From the NCBI GenBank assembly GCA_021372575.1, contig JAJFUE010000088.1, positions 1 to 64,000 on the forward strand: a stretch of DNA of 64,000 nucleotides, written 5' to 3'. Source of the stretch: a bacterium. Its GTDB lineage: Bacteria > Sumerlaeota > Sumerlaeia > MVZB01. The translations under genes and the position numbers were made by a program. Each line of letters opens with the position of its first letter. Within the stretch, counting starts at the first letter, position 1. Below, piece by piece: positions 51,018 to 60,401 of the stretch. The notes beneath the pieces were generated by a model that had not been told where the DNA came from, did no database searches, and saw nothing but the letters and a program-made list of their open reading frames with translations.

Positions 51018-52799
51018 ATGTGCCGGCATTCGCCTCGCGCAATGAACCAGCCTCCCCAACCCACCCGCCTCGCGCCGTGGATCGCCCTGAGCCTCACCTT
51101 TTATTGCATCGGCGTCGCGGCCACGCTGTGGTCCGGCGTCGTGATGATCATCCCCGCGAGCCTCATGTGGTTTCTCGACACGCACTGGCTGACGACGCGG
51201 CTGTTCGAATCGCTGTTTTACCTGCACGCGCAGCCGCCGCTGCTCAACCTCGGACTCGGCCTCGCGCTCAAGCTCGAAGCCGCCACCGGCCTGAGCGTCT
51301 ATTGGATTCTGTCGGCGTTCAACCTGACCGTCGGCGCCGTCTGCGCCGTCGCATACGGCATCCTGTGCGCGCGCATGCTCGGCGCGCGCATGCGCACGGT
51401 CATGGCGCTCCTGCTGTTCCTTGCGCACCCGATGTTTTACCACACGATCTTCGACTACCGTTACACGATCCACGAGGTCTTCTTCCTCGCATGGATGGCC
51501 GTATTCGCGTGGATGTGGCTCAACGATTGCCGCCTGCGCAACCTCGTTGCGGCCGGCCTGATGGCGTGCGGCATCGTCTATCTGCGCAGCCTCTTCCATT
51601 TCGCATGGGCGATCGGCCTGATCCTCATGCTCGCGATCATGGTCCGCCCGATACCCGTCCGCCGATGGGCCGTCGTCGCCGGCCTGGCCGCGATCCTCAT
51701 CGCGTGGCCGCTCAAGAACTACATGATCTTCGGGCTGTTCACCTACTCGAGCTGGCAGGGCTACAACATTTCCCAATCGATGGAAAAACAGGCACTCGAC
51801 GCGAAGATTCCCGACGTGAACGGCCTCTATGCGGAAGAGGTCTGGGGCGGCCACCGCGCGCGCTGGACGAGCCGGCACGTCGAACTCGCGATCCGCCCCG
51901 AAACCGGCACGCTCGCCCTCACCTATTTCATCAGGCACCCCGACGTCACCCTGCAAAAACCGGTCACCGTCGATGTCATCGTCGGCGGCCAGTTGATCGC
52001 CCACGCCGTGCACGACAAGCCCGGGCCCGTCAAAATGCCGATCCGCATGCAGGGCGCCCGCGACGGCCTGCGCCTCGAACTGAAGATCGATCGCGCATGG
52101 ACGCTCCCCGACGGCCGCCCCGTCGGCATCGGCCTCTACCCGCTCGAGTGGCAGACCGCCTCCGGCGCGCGCCCCGTCACCTATGACCCGCTCATGCCGA
52201 TCGTCCACGACGTCCCCGAACGCTTGCGCCGAATCCCCGTTCTCTGCGTTCCCGAGAAACCAGGCGGCAACCAGAACTGGAACCACTACTGGGTGATTGA
52301 TTACTGCCGCCGCCGCGCCGAGCTCGCGATGCAGTTCTTCCGCGCCAACCCGCGCGAAATCGTTGACCGTTACGAAAAGAACTATCTTTATCTCACGCGT
52401 TTCAGCAGCCGCCATCCTTACGGCGGCTACGTCCGCCCCGAACTCAGGGGCTTCTGCAACTGGATGCGCTTCTACGAAACCGTGTTCATGCAGGACTTCC
52501 GCCGCGAAGGCCGCCTCATCGTGGGCCTCATGGACTTTTCGATCCCGACCGGCTTCATGTTTGTGCTGCCGCTCATGCTGATCGGCGCCGCGTGGAGAAT
52601 CCAGCGCGAGTGGCAACGCGACCCGCTCCGCGCGCGCCTTGGCCTGGTCATGTATTACTGCGTGATGTGGGTGATGGCGATCGTCCTGTTCATCGACGGC
52701 GCCGAAGGCAACCGCATCCGCTTCTCAACGCTCCCGTTCTTATTGATCCTCGCCGCATGGTCCCTGCCGAACCTAAAGCCCGATCCGCGCGAAGGGTAG
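51018..52799 (+). CDS. multi-pass membrane protein, GT-C-like, with periplasmic beta domain
   Basis: About 593 residues. Roughly eight membrane segments (residues 20-245) and two or three more near the C-terminus (515-580). YLHAQPPLLNLGLGLALK and DTHWLTTRLFE after helix one resemble the first periplasmic loop of GT-C glycosyltransferases. Between the membrane parts, about residues 285-385 form an apparently soluble beta domain (HVELAIRPETGTLALTYFI, VTVDVIVGGQLIAHAV, GLRLELKIDRAW). Family unknown to me. Three in-frame starts are possible: 51003, 51018 (GGAAGG just upstream, short spacing) and 51042. It follows the amidohydrolase by 27 bases and may be cotranscribed. Confidence 0.65.
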   Translation: MCRHSPRAMNQPPQPTRLAPWIALSLTFYCIGVAATLWSGVVMIIPASLMWFLDTHWLTTRLFESLFYLHAQPPLLNLGLGLALKLEAATGLSVYWILSAFNLTVGAVCAVAYGILCARMLGARMRTVMALLLFLAHPMFYHTIFDYRYTIHEVFFLAWMAVFAWMWLNDCRLRNLVAAGLMACGIVYLRSLFHFAWAIGLILMLAIMVRPIPVRRWAVVAGLAAILIAWPLKNYMIFGLFTYSSWQGYNISQSMEKQALDAKIPDVNGLYAEEVWGGHRARWTSRHVELAIRPETGTLALTYFIRHPDVTLQKPVTVDVIVGGQLIAHAVHDKPGPVKMPIRMQGARDGLRLELKIDRAWTLPDGRPVGIGLYPLEWQTASGARPVTYDPLMPIVHDVPERLRRIPVLCVPEKPGGNQNWNHYWVIDYCRRRAELAMQFFRANPREIVDRYEKNYLYLTRFSSRHPYGGYVRPELRGFCNWMRFYETVFMQDFRREGRLIVGLMDFSIPTGFMFVLPLMLIGAAWRIQREWQRDPLRARLGLVMYYCVMWVMAIVLFIDGAEGNRIRFSTLPFLLILAAWSLPNLKPDPREG

Positions 52800-52873
52800 G
52801 TCGGGTCTTCGACCCGACTCTGATCCGTCTCCATCCGCCTAATCCGCGTGCATCCGCGTTCAATTTTTTATTT

Positions 52874-54820
52874 TTATCCGATGTCCACAACGCTCACCCT
52901 GAAGTTCTTGATCTTCTTCACGTCCAGCTTCCCGCCGAACGCAAACTCGATCGGGTGGATCGTCTCCAACAGTCTTTGGCCGATGATCTCCCCAGAGGTT
53001 TGGACCGTGTTCTCTTTGCGCGCGATCGTTTTGTCGTTCCCGTCCATCAGCTCAATCGAAATCCGCCACGCCATCTTTGGATACGAATACCTCCCCATCA
53101 TCAGGTTGCCGCGAATCGTCCCGCCGAACACGTCGCGCGTGAACTCGACCGACTGGATCATCAGCACCTTCGGCCATTCCGCGTTCCCCATCGTGATCGG
53201 CGTCTCGATTTTCTGGTTCAGCGCAAAGTCGTGCTCGATCACCTTCGCCCTGCCAGTCTTCGCTTTTTCTCCCGGATTCAACACCTCCTCCGCGTTCACC
53301 CCTTCCGGCGTTGACAGGACCCGGTAATCCACCGTCCGCTCGCTACGATCGTAAACGACCTCAACGCGGTATTCCCCCGGCCGCGCGAAGTTCAGCCGAT
53401 TGCCCTGCACCTCGGCTTTTTTCTCCTGAATGCGAAACCCGAACTCCCGGCACGGCACGCTCCTGAGATCGAACCGGCCTTTCAGATCGGTCGCGCCACT
53501 GATGCCGATGTCCTCGAAATCCGCCGTGGCCGGCCTGTTCTTCAAAACCGGTTCGCGCACGACCAACATGCCATGAAGGCTGAATTTGATCCCTTCCAGC
53601 GGATTCCCCTTTGCATCGACAAACCGCCCGCTGACGTGCGCCGCCGGAAGCAGCACAAAATCGACTCGCCGCGGCTTGCCGGGCAGAACGATTTTTTCTT
53701 CCTTATTCCGCTCCGGCGCGACCGCGTCAATGATCGTTCCCGTCACGTTTGCAAGCCGCCCCGCCATCTCAAGCCGCCCCGCGCGGCAATTGTCCTTTTC
53801 GTAATAGCCGTCCTTGCGCGCGCGGACCGCCACCGCCTGAAGCTTCACGCCTTCCGGGTAATCGTCCGCGCGATTGATGTTCCCCGGCCCAAAATGCAGT
53901 CTGTAATGGCCGTCCGGCCCGGTCGTCGCCTCCCCCGTCGGCATCATCGCATGATGCCCGGCCGCGGCATCGACCACCACCCCTTCCATCGGATTGCCGT
54001 GTTCATCCGTTACCCGGCCCTCGACGACCCACGGCCGTCTTTCCTCCATGTCGCGCTCGCTCAGCCTGAACTCCTGCATCGCGATCTCGACCCTGTTTTC
54101 AGCGCCCGCTTTCACCTCGACCTGCACGCGCTCGCGCTTTTTATATTCGAATTCGAAGTGCTTCGAGTGATACCCGCCCGCCTCAACAAAGTATTTCCCG
54201 GGCGCGAGCGCAGGATACCGGATCGTCCCGTTTTTGTCGGTGAAATAACGGAAGCCGTTGCCGCCGCTTCCGACCGGCATCCCGTTCTCCTTGAACAACA
54301 CGACCGACCCGCGCTCCAGCGCCCGGCCGCTTTGCGCGTCCGTCATGTGGATCGTCAAAGCGGGCCCATCCTCGATGCGCACGACCGCGGTCGGATTTTT
54401 CCCCTCTTTTACAATGACAGGATCGCTGATGCCTGCCGCGCCCGGCGCGTTGCCGTTGTTCTCGACGCCAACCACCTGCACGCGATAAGTGCCCGGTTCT
54501 CGTCCGTCAAATTTGCTTTCACGCCGCGTCGTGCATCGCACCACCCACACCTCGCCCGTTTTCGGGTCGCGCCAGGTGTTGGCAATTTTCTCCCAGTTTT
54601 TCGGCAGCTGCGCCGACCACTCCGGTGTCAGCAGCCTCAGCAGCGTGGCCTCGTACGATTTGAAACTCGGCAGCCCGCCGGCGGTCCTGATTTTCACATG
54701 GACCGTCTGCTTGCCCGCTTTCGTTTCCGCGCGCGCCAGGCACGCGCCGGCATTCATAAACAGCCCGGCCAATGCGATCGCGATCGCCATCATCCCCGCC
54801 CGCAATGCAGTCCGCGACAT
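52874..54820 (-). CDS. exported protein with carboxypeptidase-regulatory-like (Ig) domains
   Basis: 648 residues with a signal peptide (MAIAIALAGLFMNAGACLARA). It is built from several transthyretin/Ig-like domains: GKNPTAVVRIEDGPALTIHM, YPALAPGKYFVEAGGYHSKH, WVVEGRVTDEHGNPMEGVVV and VSGRFVDAKGNPLEGIKFSL are typical carboxypeptidase-regulatory-like strands with G-x-V-x-D-x-x-G-x-P-x-x-G. No enzyme domain is visible. GGAGG lies 7-8 bases before the ATG at 54820; the longer frame to 55000 crosses a repeat. It lies 177 bases downstream of the HEAT-repeat gene. Confidence 0.8.
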   Translation of the reverse strand: MSRTALRAGMMAIAIALAGLFMNAGACLARAETKAGKQTVHVKIRTAGGLPSFKSYEATLLRLLTPEWSAQLPKNWEKIANTWRDPKTGEVWVVRCTTRRESKFDGREPGTYRVQVVGVENNGNAPGAAGISDPVIVKEGKNPTAVVRIEDGPALTIHMTDAQSGRALERGSVVLFKENGMPVGSGGNGFRYFTDKNGTIRYPALAPGKYFVEAGGYHSKHFEFEYKKRERVQVEVKAGAENRVEIAMQEFRLSERDMEERRPWVVEGRVTDEHGNPMEGVVVDAAAGHHAMMPTGEATTGPDGHYRLHFGPGNINRADDYPEGVKLQAVAVRARKDGYYEKDNCRAGRLEMAGRLANVTGTIIDAVAPERNKEEKIVLPGKPRRVDFVLLPAAHVSGRFVDAKGNPLEGIKFSLHGMLVVREPVLKNRPATADFEDIGISGATDLKGRFDLRSVPCREFGFRIQEKKAEVQGNRLNFARPGEYRVEVVYDRSERTVDYRVLSTPEGVNAEEVLNPGEKAKTGRAKVIEHDFALNQKIETPITMGNAEWPKVLMIQSVEFTRDVFGGTIRGNLMMGRYSYPKMAWRISIELMDGNDKTIARKENTVQTSGEIIGQRLLETIHPIEFAFGGKLDVKKIKNFRVSVVDIG

Positions 54821-54996
54821 GGCAAGCCTCCAGCAAAATAAATTTTGAACTCCTGACACAAAATTGCATCGGCGCTCGCACTGGATCGGAATTTCAGTCA
54901 GGAGTGCAGTTTGCCGCTTACCCAGACAAACATTTTTATATTTTGTTCGCCATGTAATTGGAGACGGCATAACTAGCCCGCCGGCCGCACAACAAA
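54821..54996. repeat. gap with a GGAATTTCAGTCAGGAGT repeat
   Basis: Contains GGAATTTCAGTCAGGAGT at about 54889-54906 and an inverted TTTGAACTCCTGACA at its left. The same 18-mer is on the minus strand at about 4222-4240, next to the unit related to the amidohydrolase 3' end. Confidence 0.65.
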
Positions 54997-57807
54997 TCAC
55001 GACTTGGGCGGCCAGGGCGTTTGACCAAAGTTCATGCTGAATCCCTGCGGCATCAGGTCGGGCGTGAACTCCGGGTCGCCTGGCTTAAACCGTTTCCCCT
55101 GAATGAGTTTCTCGCGGTTTTCCTCGATAAAACGCTTCCAACGGGCCTTGACCGCCGTCAGCTCTTCGAGCGAGAGCGAACGCGCGCTCCCGAAACGGCC
55201 ACCGTCCGCGACCGCCTCGATCAGATGGCTCATCACCGCCCCGCTGGCGTTACCAGCATCCAATTTGCCGAACCAGAGGTCGATCATCTCGATATTGGCG
55301 ATGCCGTTCGCCTTCGCGGATTCATTCGCGACGGTGAGCATGAAGCTTTCGTCGGCGGACCTCAAAAAGTCGAAGAGCGGCTGTTTGTATTCGGCCCGCG
55401 GGTGTCGCTGCGCGAACTCAACCGCCGCTTTCTGCACGTCCTTATATTTACTTTTCATATATCCCGGAACCTTGCCCGCAACCTCTTCGGAAACAGGATC
55501 ATTGAGCCGAGTCAACAACAGGAGATCCAGAAACGGCACGCCCGCTTCGATGACGCGATGAATCTGTTGCTCTCTGGCGGCCGGCTGAAATTCCTTGTTC
55601 GCGCCCAGCGCCACGATGAAAGCCGCCGATTCGCCGGACGTCGAAGGCTGCGTCGGTACCTTTCCTCCGCGCTTCATCAGTTCGGCGATCGCAAACGTAT
55701 AAACATACGCAGCCGAGCTCTGCAGGTAGAATTGGGGTTTGTATGGGAGCGCTTGCGTCGCCTCGATCGCGTGCGTGTAGCCGGTCAGCGCGAATGGCAT
55801 GTCATCGGGCGTACCGAAATACCACAGGATTCGGCCGGCGAGATCCAAGCTCTTCTGGTCACCGCTATTCACGAGCCCTTGCGCCATCTCGCGAACGGGC
55901 GCGGCCATTTGCGGTCGCCACGTGCGCTCGACGCGCTGGCGATCGGGTTCCGACCACTCGTTCGGCTTACCGTTTGGCTTGCCAGTCAAACCATCCCGAC
56001 CCTCCTCGTAGTAGCGCGGGTTGGGAAGTCGGCGAACCGCTTCGCACAGGGCGCCGAGGGCGATCTCAAGCTGGCCGGCCTTGATTTTTTCCCGCGCGAG
56101 ACCGATCAGCGCCTCCGTCGATTCGGGCGTCTCGATCTCGCCGATCGCCTTGATCGATTCCATATCGCCACCGTGCGCCTTCTCGACAAAAGGCTTTAGG
56201 AACACCGGCGCGCGCAGCGTGCTCATGCCGGTGTTGGACTGATAGCGCTCTTTTTGGGCCTCAATCCGCCTCGTCGTGATCACGCGCTGCACATCGGCAG
56301 CAGACGGCTCCTTCAGCATCAGCGTGAAGCTCGTCGAGACCGTGTTTTGAGGCTCTTTCGAAAGCCCTCCCCATCTAGCCAAGGTATTGGTCGAGCTGAG
56401 GTTTGGCGTCGTGCGACAGGTCACGGTGTAAACGCCCGGCTTCTCGAACGCACACCATTTCGAGATCGGCACCTGTTCGGCATGGGCAAGCCCCGGCTGA
56501 ATCTCGAACGACCCGCCCAGCCCGCCAAAATTCATTGGATTCGGGTATGGATCGCGAACCGGCTTCCCGCTCGAATCAACCGCGCTGACTTGGAAACGCG
56601 TCGGGCGGATGCCTCGGCTGTCTCCGCCGACAGGCAACCAGATAGACCGCTCGCAGGTGTTCTTCACAACAAACGAAATCATCACCTCCTCGCCGAGAAG
56701 CGCGACGGTTTTGTCGGGCACGAATCCCACCTCGTATTTGAGTGAATCGACCGTCTGCTGGACGCGATTCGCGGAGAGGATCTGGATTCCGACCCGATTG
56801 CTGATCACCTCGATGGGGCGCGACGGATCGCTCAGTGGCGGATGCAGTTTGACCGAAATACGAACCGAGTGTGTGCCGGGCGTCCAGTGCAGCGGACCGG
56901 CCTCGCCTTTCCATTCAGGCCCCAGCGAAACGCGCAGCCCATTCTGCTGTCTGCCCGCGATGAATGACTGCCATTCATCGGGGATCGGCAGCGCCCGGCG
57001 GAATTTTTTGCCATCAACGTCAAGTTCAAGATCGTATTTGGCGCCGAACAACCAATAACTCCGACGGCCATCGTTGCGCACGTCGAGGCAGATCACCGGT
57101 GGGGTCGCATCGCTCCAGAGCTGGCCGGCTTCCCACAGGCGATCCTGCGTGCCTAGCTCGGGCTGAATAGTGCGCAACCGCGCGGTCACTCCAGCTACCG
57201 GCTCGCCCCACTCTGGATCGATTTTCGCAAACCACGCGCGCCAGGCGTCGCGGTCTTCGCCAAGATTCATTCCAGTGTAATTCTGTTCGAGCGTGTCCTT
57301 GATTGTGCGCCGGACTTTCGCATCGGAATCGCCGAGCGCCTCGATCAACCCGCGCACGACCGGATCGATTTTCAAATCGTCGCGCGCGCGATCAAAACAT
57401 TTCCTGGCGGCTTCCTTGATCTTCGGATTCGAATCGTTCATTCCCGCCGTGAACCAGACGGTGCCGGTGGGCTCCTTTTTTTCCATTGCGATCGGGAAAT
57501 CCGAACCGAGCATATCACGCATCCTCATGATGAACAGATCATCGAGAATAGGGCCGTTTCCGTATGAGAACGCCCTTGCTGCCGCACGCCGCGTCGCGAC
57601 ATCATGGTCGTGCAGCAGTTCAAACAGCGGCCCCACCATCGACCTGTCACCGTTCAAACCCAGTTCATACGCGGCATGCTCGCGCAGGCTCTCGGTTCCG
57701 GTCGTGAGCGCGTCGATATTTTTCCTCACCTGATCCGGCATCTTCGCTGGGGCCACGCCTGCCAGCACGGCCGATAGCAGCAAAACAAACAAGATATGGC
57801 GTGCCAT
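54997..57807 (-). CDS. exported HEAT-repeat protein
   Basis: 936 residues with a signal peptide (ILFVLLLSAVLAGVAPA). Residues about 25-200 are HEAT/PBS-lyase-like repeats (LREHAAYELGLNGDRSMVGPL, VVRGLIEALGDSDAKVRRTI). A beta-rich middle of about 200-500 contains Ig-like strands (VGFVPDKTVALLGEEVMISF). The rest is helical. Such exported HEAT proteins are common in PVC-type and related bacteria; function unknown, probably scaffolding or binding. AGGAGG is 6 bases before the ATG. It may be cotranscribed with the downstream Ig-domain gene, though 176 bases and a repeat separate them. Confidence 0.8.
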   Translation of the reverse strand: MARHILFVLLLSAVLAGVAPAKMPDQVRKNIDALTTGTESLREHAAYELGLNGDRSMVGPLFELLHDHDVATRRAAARAFSYGNGPILDDLFIMRMRDMLGSDFPIAMEKKEPTGTVWFTAGMNDSNPKIKEAARKCFDRARDDLKIDPVVRGLIEALGDSDAKVRRTIKDTLEQNYTGMNLGEDRDAWRAWFAKIDPEWGEPVAGVTARLRTIQPELGTQDRLWEAGQLWSDATPPVICLDVRNDGRRSYWLFGAKYDLELDVDGKKFRRALPIPDEWQSFIAGRQQNGLRVSLGPEWKGEAGPLHWTPGTHSVRISVKLHPPLSDPSRPIEVISNRVGIQILSANRVQQTVDSLKYEVGFVPDKTVALLGEEVMISFVVKNTCERSIWLPVGGDSRGIRPTRFQVSAVDSSGKPVRDPYPNPMNFGGLGGSFEIQPGLAHAEQVPISKWCAFEKPGVYTVTCRTTPNLSSTNTLARWGGLSKEPQNTVSTSFTLMLKEPSAADVQRVITTRRIEAQKERYQSNTGMSTLRAPVFLKPFVEKAHGGDMESIKAIGEIETPESTEALIGLAREKIKAGQLEIALGALCEAVRRLPNPRYYEEGRDGLTGKPNGKPNEWSEPDRQRVERTWRPQMAAPVREMAQGLVNSGDQKSLDLAGRILWYFGTPDDMPFALTGYTHAIEATQALPYKPQFYLQSSAAYVYTFAIAELMKRGGKVPTQPSTSGESAAFIVALGANKEFQPAAREQQIHRVIEAGVPFLDLLLLTRLNDPVSEEVAGKVPGYMKSKYKDVQKAAVEFAQRHPRAEYKQPLFDFLRSADESFMLTVANESAKANGIANIEMIDLWFGKLDAGNASGAVMSHLIEAVADGGRFGSARSLSLEELTAVKARWKRFIEENREKLIQGKRFKPGDPEFTPDLMPQGFSMNFGQTPWPPKS

Positions 57808-58236
57808 GTCGAGCCTCCTGGGATGGGTGCGCCCATCTTATAATGACGCGATACCACGCGCTACAAGGTAATGACGCACGGGGATGGTTGTTTATTACTC
57901 GCGTACAAAATTGAAGCCGATGAGAAACAACTCATCGGCTTCAATGCGGCCCAGGACGATTGGGAGGGGATCAGGCGGCCGAGGGTCAGGACGAGGTTGG
58001 TCCGGCCGCCTGATCGGTTTGGTCCTTGAGCCAACGTGCATGGCCTTCCTCATCCGATCGCATCGCGCGGATTTCATTTTATGGCCCGCCGGTTCGATAA
58101 GAAATAGGTGGAACGCTGGTTTGCGCGTGGGGTTTTGCCCGACGAAAAGCTTTTGGACATCAAAAGCCGAAAAGTGTTTGAGCCTCTGTTTCGACCGTTG
58201 TTATAGTCGTCATTCGGCGCATGGAAGGGCTGCTTG
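57808..58236. other. gap with two strong hairpins
   Basis: About 430 bases without a whole gene. A 14-bp perfect hairpin at 57911-57944 and a second, GATCAGGCGGCC with GGCCGCCTGATC, at 57969-58015. On the minus strand at about 57990-58075 a 25-codon fragment reads MRSDEEGHARWLKDQ, reminiscent of the last helix of a ferritin-like protein, and stops before the first hairpin; it may be the stump of a lost gene with its terminator. Confidence 0.45.
57906..57944 (-). terminator. hairpin with short T-run, possible orphan terminator
   Basis: On the minus strand TTGAAGCCGATGAG-TTGTTT-CTCATCGGCTTCAA, perfect 14-bp arms, followed by TTTTG. No intact gene lies upstream of it on this strand within the gap. 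Confidence 0.55.
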
Positions 58237-58791
58237 ATGCTGAACAATATCCGGGCTGACTTCAGGCGATACGCCGGCGACGAGTTAACGGCGCGCGGCG
58301 TGTTCTACGCGATCTTCGACGTGGCGCTGTGGGCCATTGCCACGTTTCGCGTCGGCAAGTGGATCCAGGGCCTGCGCCTTGGGCTCGTCCGCAAGCCGCT
58401 GATGGTCCTTTATTTTTTTCTCTATAAATTCGTGGAGATCCTGACCGGCATCCGCATATCGGTCGATTCCGAGATCGGCCCCGGCCTGCAAATCCATAAT
58501 TTCGGCGGCATCGTCATCCATGGCCGGCTCGGCAGCGGCTGCACGATCGTCCAGGGCGCGCAAATCGTCTCGCGCGGCAACTTCAAGGGCCAGGGCTGGC
58601 CCACGCTCGGCGACAATGTGTACCTCGGCAGCGGGGCCAAGGTCCTCGGCGCCGTCACGATCGGCAACAACGTCCGCATCGGCGCCAACGCCGTCGTCAA
58701 GGATGACGTCCCCGACGACTCGGTCGTCCTCCCCCCCGAAAGCCGCGTCATCGTGGGCTATTACAGGGACAAGAAAAACGAATCGGCCTGA
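58237..58791 (+). CDS. serine O-acetyltransferase-like (hexapeptide repeat)
   Basis: 184 residues. An N-terminal helical part (residues 1-75, with LMVLYFFLYKFVEILTGI) precedes a left-handed beta helix of hexapeptide repeats: IGPGLQIHNFGGIVIHGRLG, NVYLGSGAKVLGAVTIGNNV, RIGANAVVKDDVP. This is the short form of serine acetyltransferase, which supplies O-acetylserine for cysteine synthesis; related acetyltransferases of surface polysaccharides look similar. The ATG at 58237 has AAGGG about 8 bases upstream. A cysteine synthase gene lies 3 kb away in the same window, which favours the cysteine role but does not prove it. Confidence 0.8.
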   Translation: MLNNIRADFRRYAGDELTARGVFYAIFDVALWAIATFRVGKWIQGLRLGLVRKPLMVLYFFLYKFVEILTGIRISVDSEIGPGLQIHNFGGIVIHGRLGSGCTIVQGAQIVSRGNFKGQGWPTLGDNVYLGSGAKVLGAVTIGNNVRIGANAVVKDDVPDDSVVLPPESRVIVGYYRDKKNESA

Positions 58792-58914
58792 AGCGGAACA
58801 AACCGCTCGCGTTTTTAATACCATGCAAAATCATTTTGTGATTTGATTCCGTTCACCGGACGCATCGGATCGCCGCCCTGGGCGGCCATCACGTTTTCAT
58901 CGGCGGAGGTTGAT

Positions 58915-59157
58915 ATGAAAGCGCTCGTACCCGTGACGCTGATCATTTGCGGCACCATCCTCGTATCGCTGCCATACCTCGACTCGACGATTTCAATGAA
59001 CAATATGACGGCACTGATACTCGCAACCAAGAGTACGGTCAATTTGACCGGTCCCCTTACGCGCGATTATTACACCTATTCGGCTCTCGGCGGGTTTCTC
59101 ATGATTCTGGCCGGCGCGCTCCTGGCGCTCCGCAAAACCGATGTTCAAAAAGCGTGA
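58915..59157 (+). CDS. small two-helix membrane protein
   Basis: 80 residues. The first helix (VPVTLIICGTILVSLPYL) and second (YSALGGFLMILAGALLAL) are separated by a polar loop of about 30 residues. GGAGG lies 5 bases before the ATG. I do not recognise it. It ends 5 bases before the next gene, so the two are probably one operon. Confidence 0.75.
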   Translation: MKALVPVTLIICGTILVSLPYLDSTISMNNMTALILATKSTVNLTGPLTRDYYTYSALGGFLMILAGALLALRKTDVQKA

Positions 59158-59162
59158 TCTCC

Positions 59163-60275
59163 ATGGCCGATTCCCCTGAAAGCCAGCCCCCCTCGCAGCC
59201 CGCGCAGGTCTCGACTGTCGCGCGCGAGCTTGTTTTCCTGGGCGGCATCGCGACCGTCGCGGGGCTCGAATGGTATCTGTTCCGCACCGGCTTCGCGTAC
59301 GGCCTCAGAAGTCCCGCCGACTATCCGGGCAACATGATCGCGATCCCGGCCTTCGTGCTCATCCCGTTCGCGCTCATCCCGTGGTATCGCATCTGCTTCA
59401 AGTGGCGGCGGACGCGCGTGGAGGGTTCGATCGCGTTGTTCATGCCCATCCTGGCCATCCAGTGCTTCTGCATGACGGCGAGCGCGGTCATTTACGGCCA
59501 CATCGTCGGCCTGAATTACCTGAACCGTGACATGTGGACGCTCTCCAAAACCGCCAAGGCGATCGAAAGCTTCCGGGCGGACAACAAAGGCGCCTACCCG
59601 CTTAGCATTGACGAGGTGTTCCCACAAGTTGCGCAAGGGCCCCTCAGTTCCGCGTTCAAACCGCGGCCGCGGCTCCGCTACGCGCTGTTCGCAAGCGACA
59701 CCACGAGTGGTACCGCCGAATGGATGCTGTGGTTCCCCGGCGTGGACGGCAAGTTCGACATCGCCGACGGCCCCGAGATGCGCAAGGCCATCGCCGACGT
59801 CAGGGCCGGCCGCTACAGCGAGTGGCTGTCGGCACGGCTCTATTCCCCAGCCGACAAGAATAACTCGAGCGGCGACCTGGTGCTGAGTTCGCTGTCCAGC
59901 GCCTGGGACCGCGCAATGCTCCACACCGTCGCCGGCCACTTCAAACAATACTCGGCGAAGTACCGGCCGCACCAGCGCCGCCTCGATCTGGTCGAGATTG
60001 CGCCGATGCACCTGCCCGGCATGAACGGCCGCTGGCACGTGCCGATCGAGTATGAGTTTTGTTATGAATCCTACAAACCCAAGGCGTGGATCCTGTGGAT
60101 GCCGGGACCGGACGGCAAGGCCTGGCTGACCCCGACCGATCAAGCGCGCGACAAGGCTTTTGCGGACCTCGCAAAAACCGGCCTCACGCCGTGGCTCTGC
60201 GACCGCATCTACGATCCCACCAACGGCACGAAATCAGCGGGCGATCTGGCCGAGTTCGGGCGGATGGCACAGTGA
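59163..60275 (+). CDS. membrane protein with two pseudopilin-like periplasmic units
   Basis: 370 residues. Three membrane helices (about 20-45, 58-80, 88-118) precede a periplasmic region made of two similar units. Unit one, about 128-265, starts like a GspG pseudopilin core (AKAIESFRADNKGAYPLSID) and ends WFPGVDGKFDIADG...YSPADKNNSSGDL. Unit two, about 270-365, ends WMPGPDGKAWLT...YDPTNGTKSAGDL. The last motif is the same as in the three paralogs at 45-50 kb. There is no prepilin peptidase site, so it is not itself a pilin. No name is known to me. It has no strong ribosome binding site and follows the small membrane protein by 5 bases. Confidence 0.75.
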   Translation: MADSPESQPPSQPAQVSTVARELVFLGGIATVAGLEWYLFRTGFAYGLRSPADYPGNMIAIPAFVLIPFALIPWYRICFKWRRTRVEGSIALFMPILAIQCFCMTASAVIYGHIVGLNYLNRDMWTLSKTAKAIESFRADNKGAYPLSIDEVFPQVAQGPLSSAFKPRPRLRYALFASDTTSGTAEWMLWFPGVDGKFDIADGPEMRKAIADVRAGRYSEWLSARLYSPADKNNSSGDLVLSSLSSAWDRAMLHTVAGHFKQYSAKYRPHQRRLDLVEIAPMHLPGMNGRWHVPIEYEFCYESYKPKAWILWMPGPDGKAWLTPTDQARDKAFADLAKTGLTPWLCDRIYDPTNGTKSAGDLAEFGRMAQ

Positions 60276-60285
60276 CCGGGCCTGC

Positions 60286-60315
60286 TTGACACGGCTCTGC
60301 CCGAACAGGTAACGT
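60286..60315 (+). promoter_or_regulatory. promoter of tRNA-Ile2
   Basis: TTGACA (60286-60291, perfect), 18 bases, TAACGT (60310-60315), with the expected start near 60322, four bases before the tRNA. Confidence 0.6.
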
Positions 60316-60325
60316 GATTGAGTTC

Positions 60326-60401
60326 GGGCCCTTAGCTCAGCGGTTAGAGCCGCCGGCTCATAACCGGTAGGTCCCAGGTTCGAATCCTGGAGGGCCCACC
60401 A
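60326..60401 (+). tRNA. tRNA with anticodon CAT, probably tRNA-Ile2
   Basis: Acceptor GGGCCCT with AGGGCCC, D arm GCTC/GAGC, anticodon arm GCCGG-CTCATAA-CCGGT with anticodon CAT, T arm CCAGG-TTCGAAT-CCTGG, encoded CCA. The acceptor and D arm match the minor isoleucine tRNA whose C34 is converted to lysidine by TilS, rather than elongator or initiator tRNA-Met. Confidence 0.93.

Noticed and set aside
57895-58077. A 60-codon open frame on the minus strand near the twin hairpins
   Set aside because: It reads through both hairpins, has no family resemblance and competes with the more plausible fragment in another frame.
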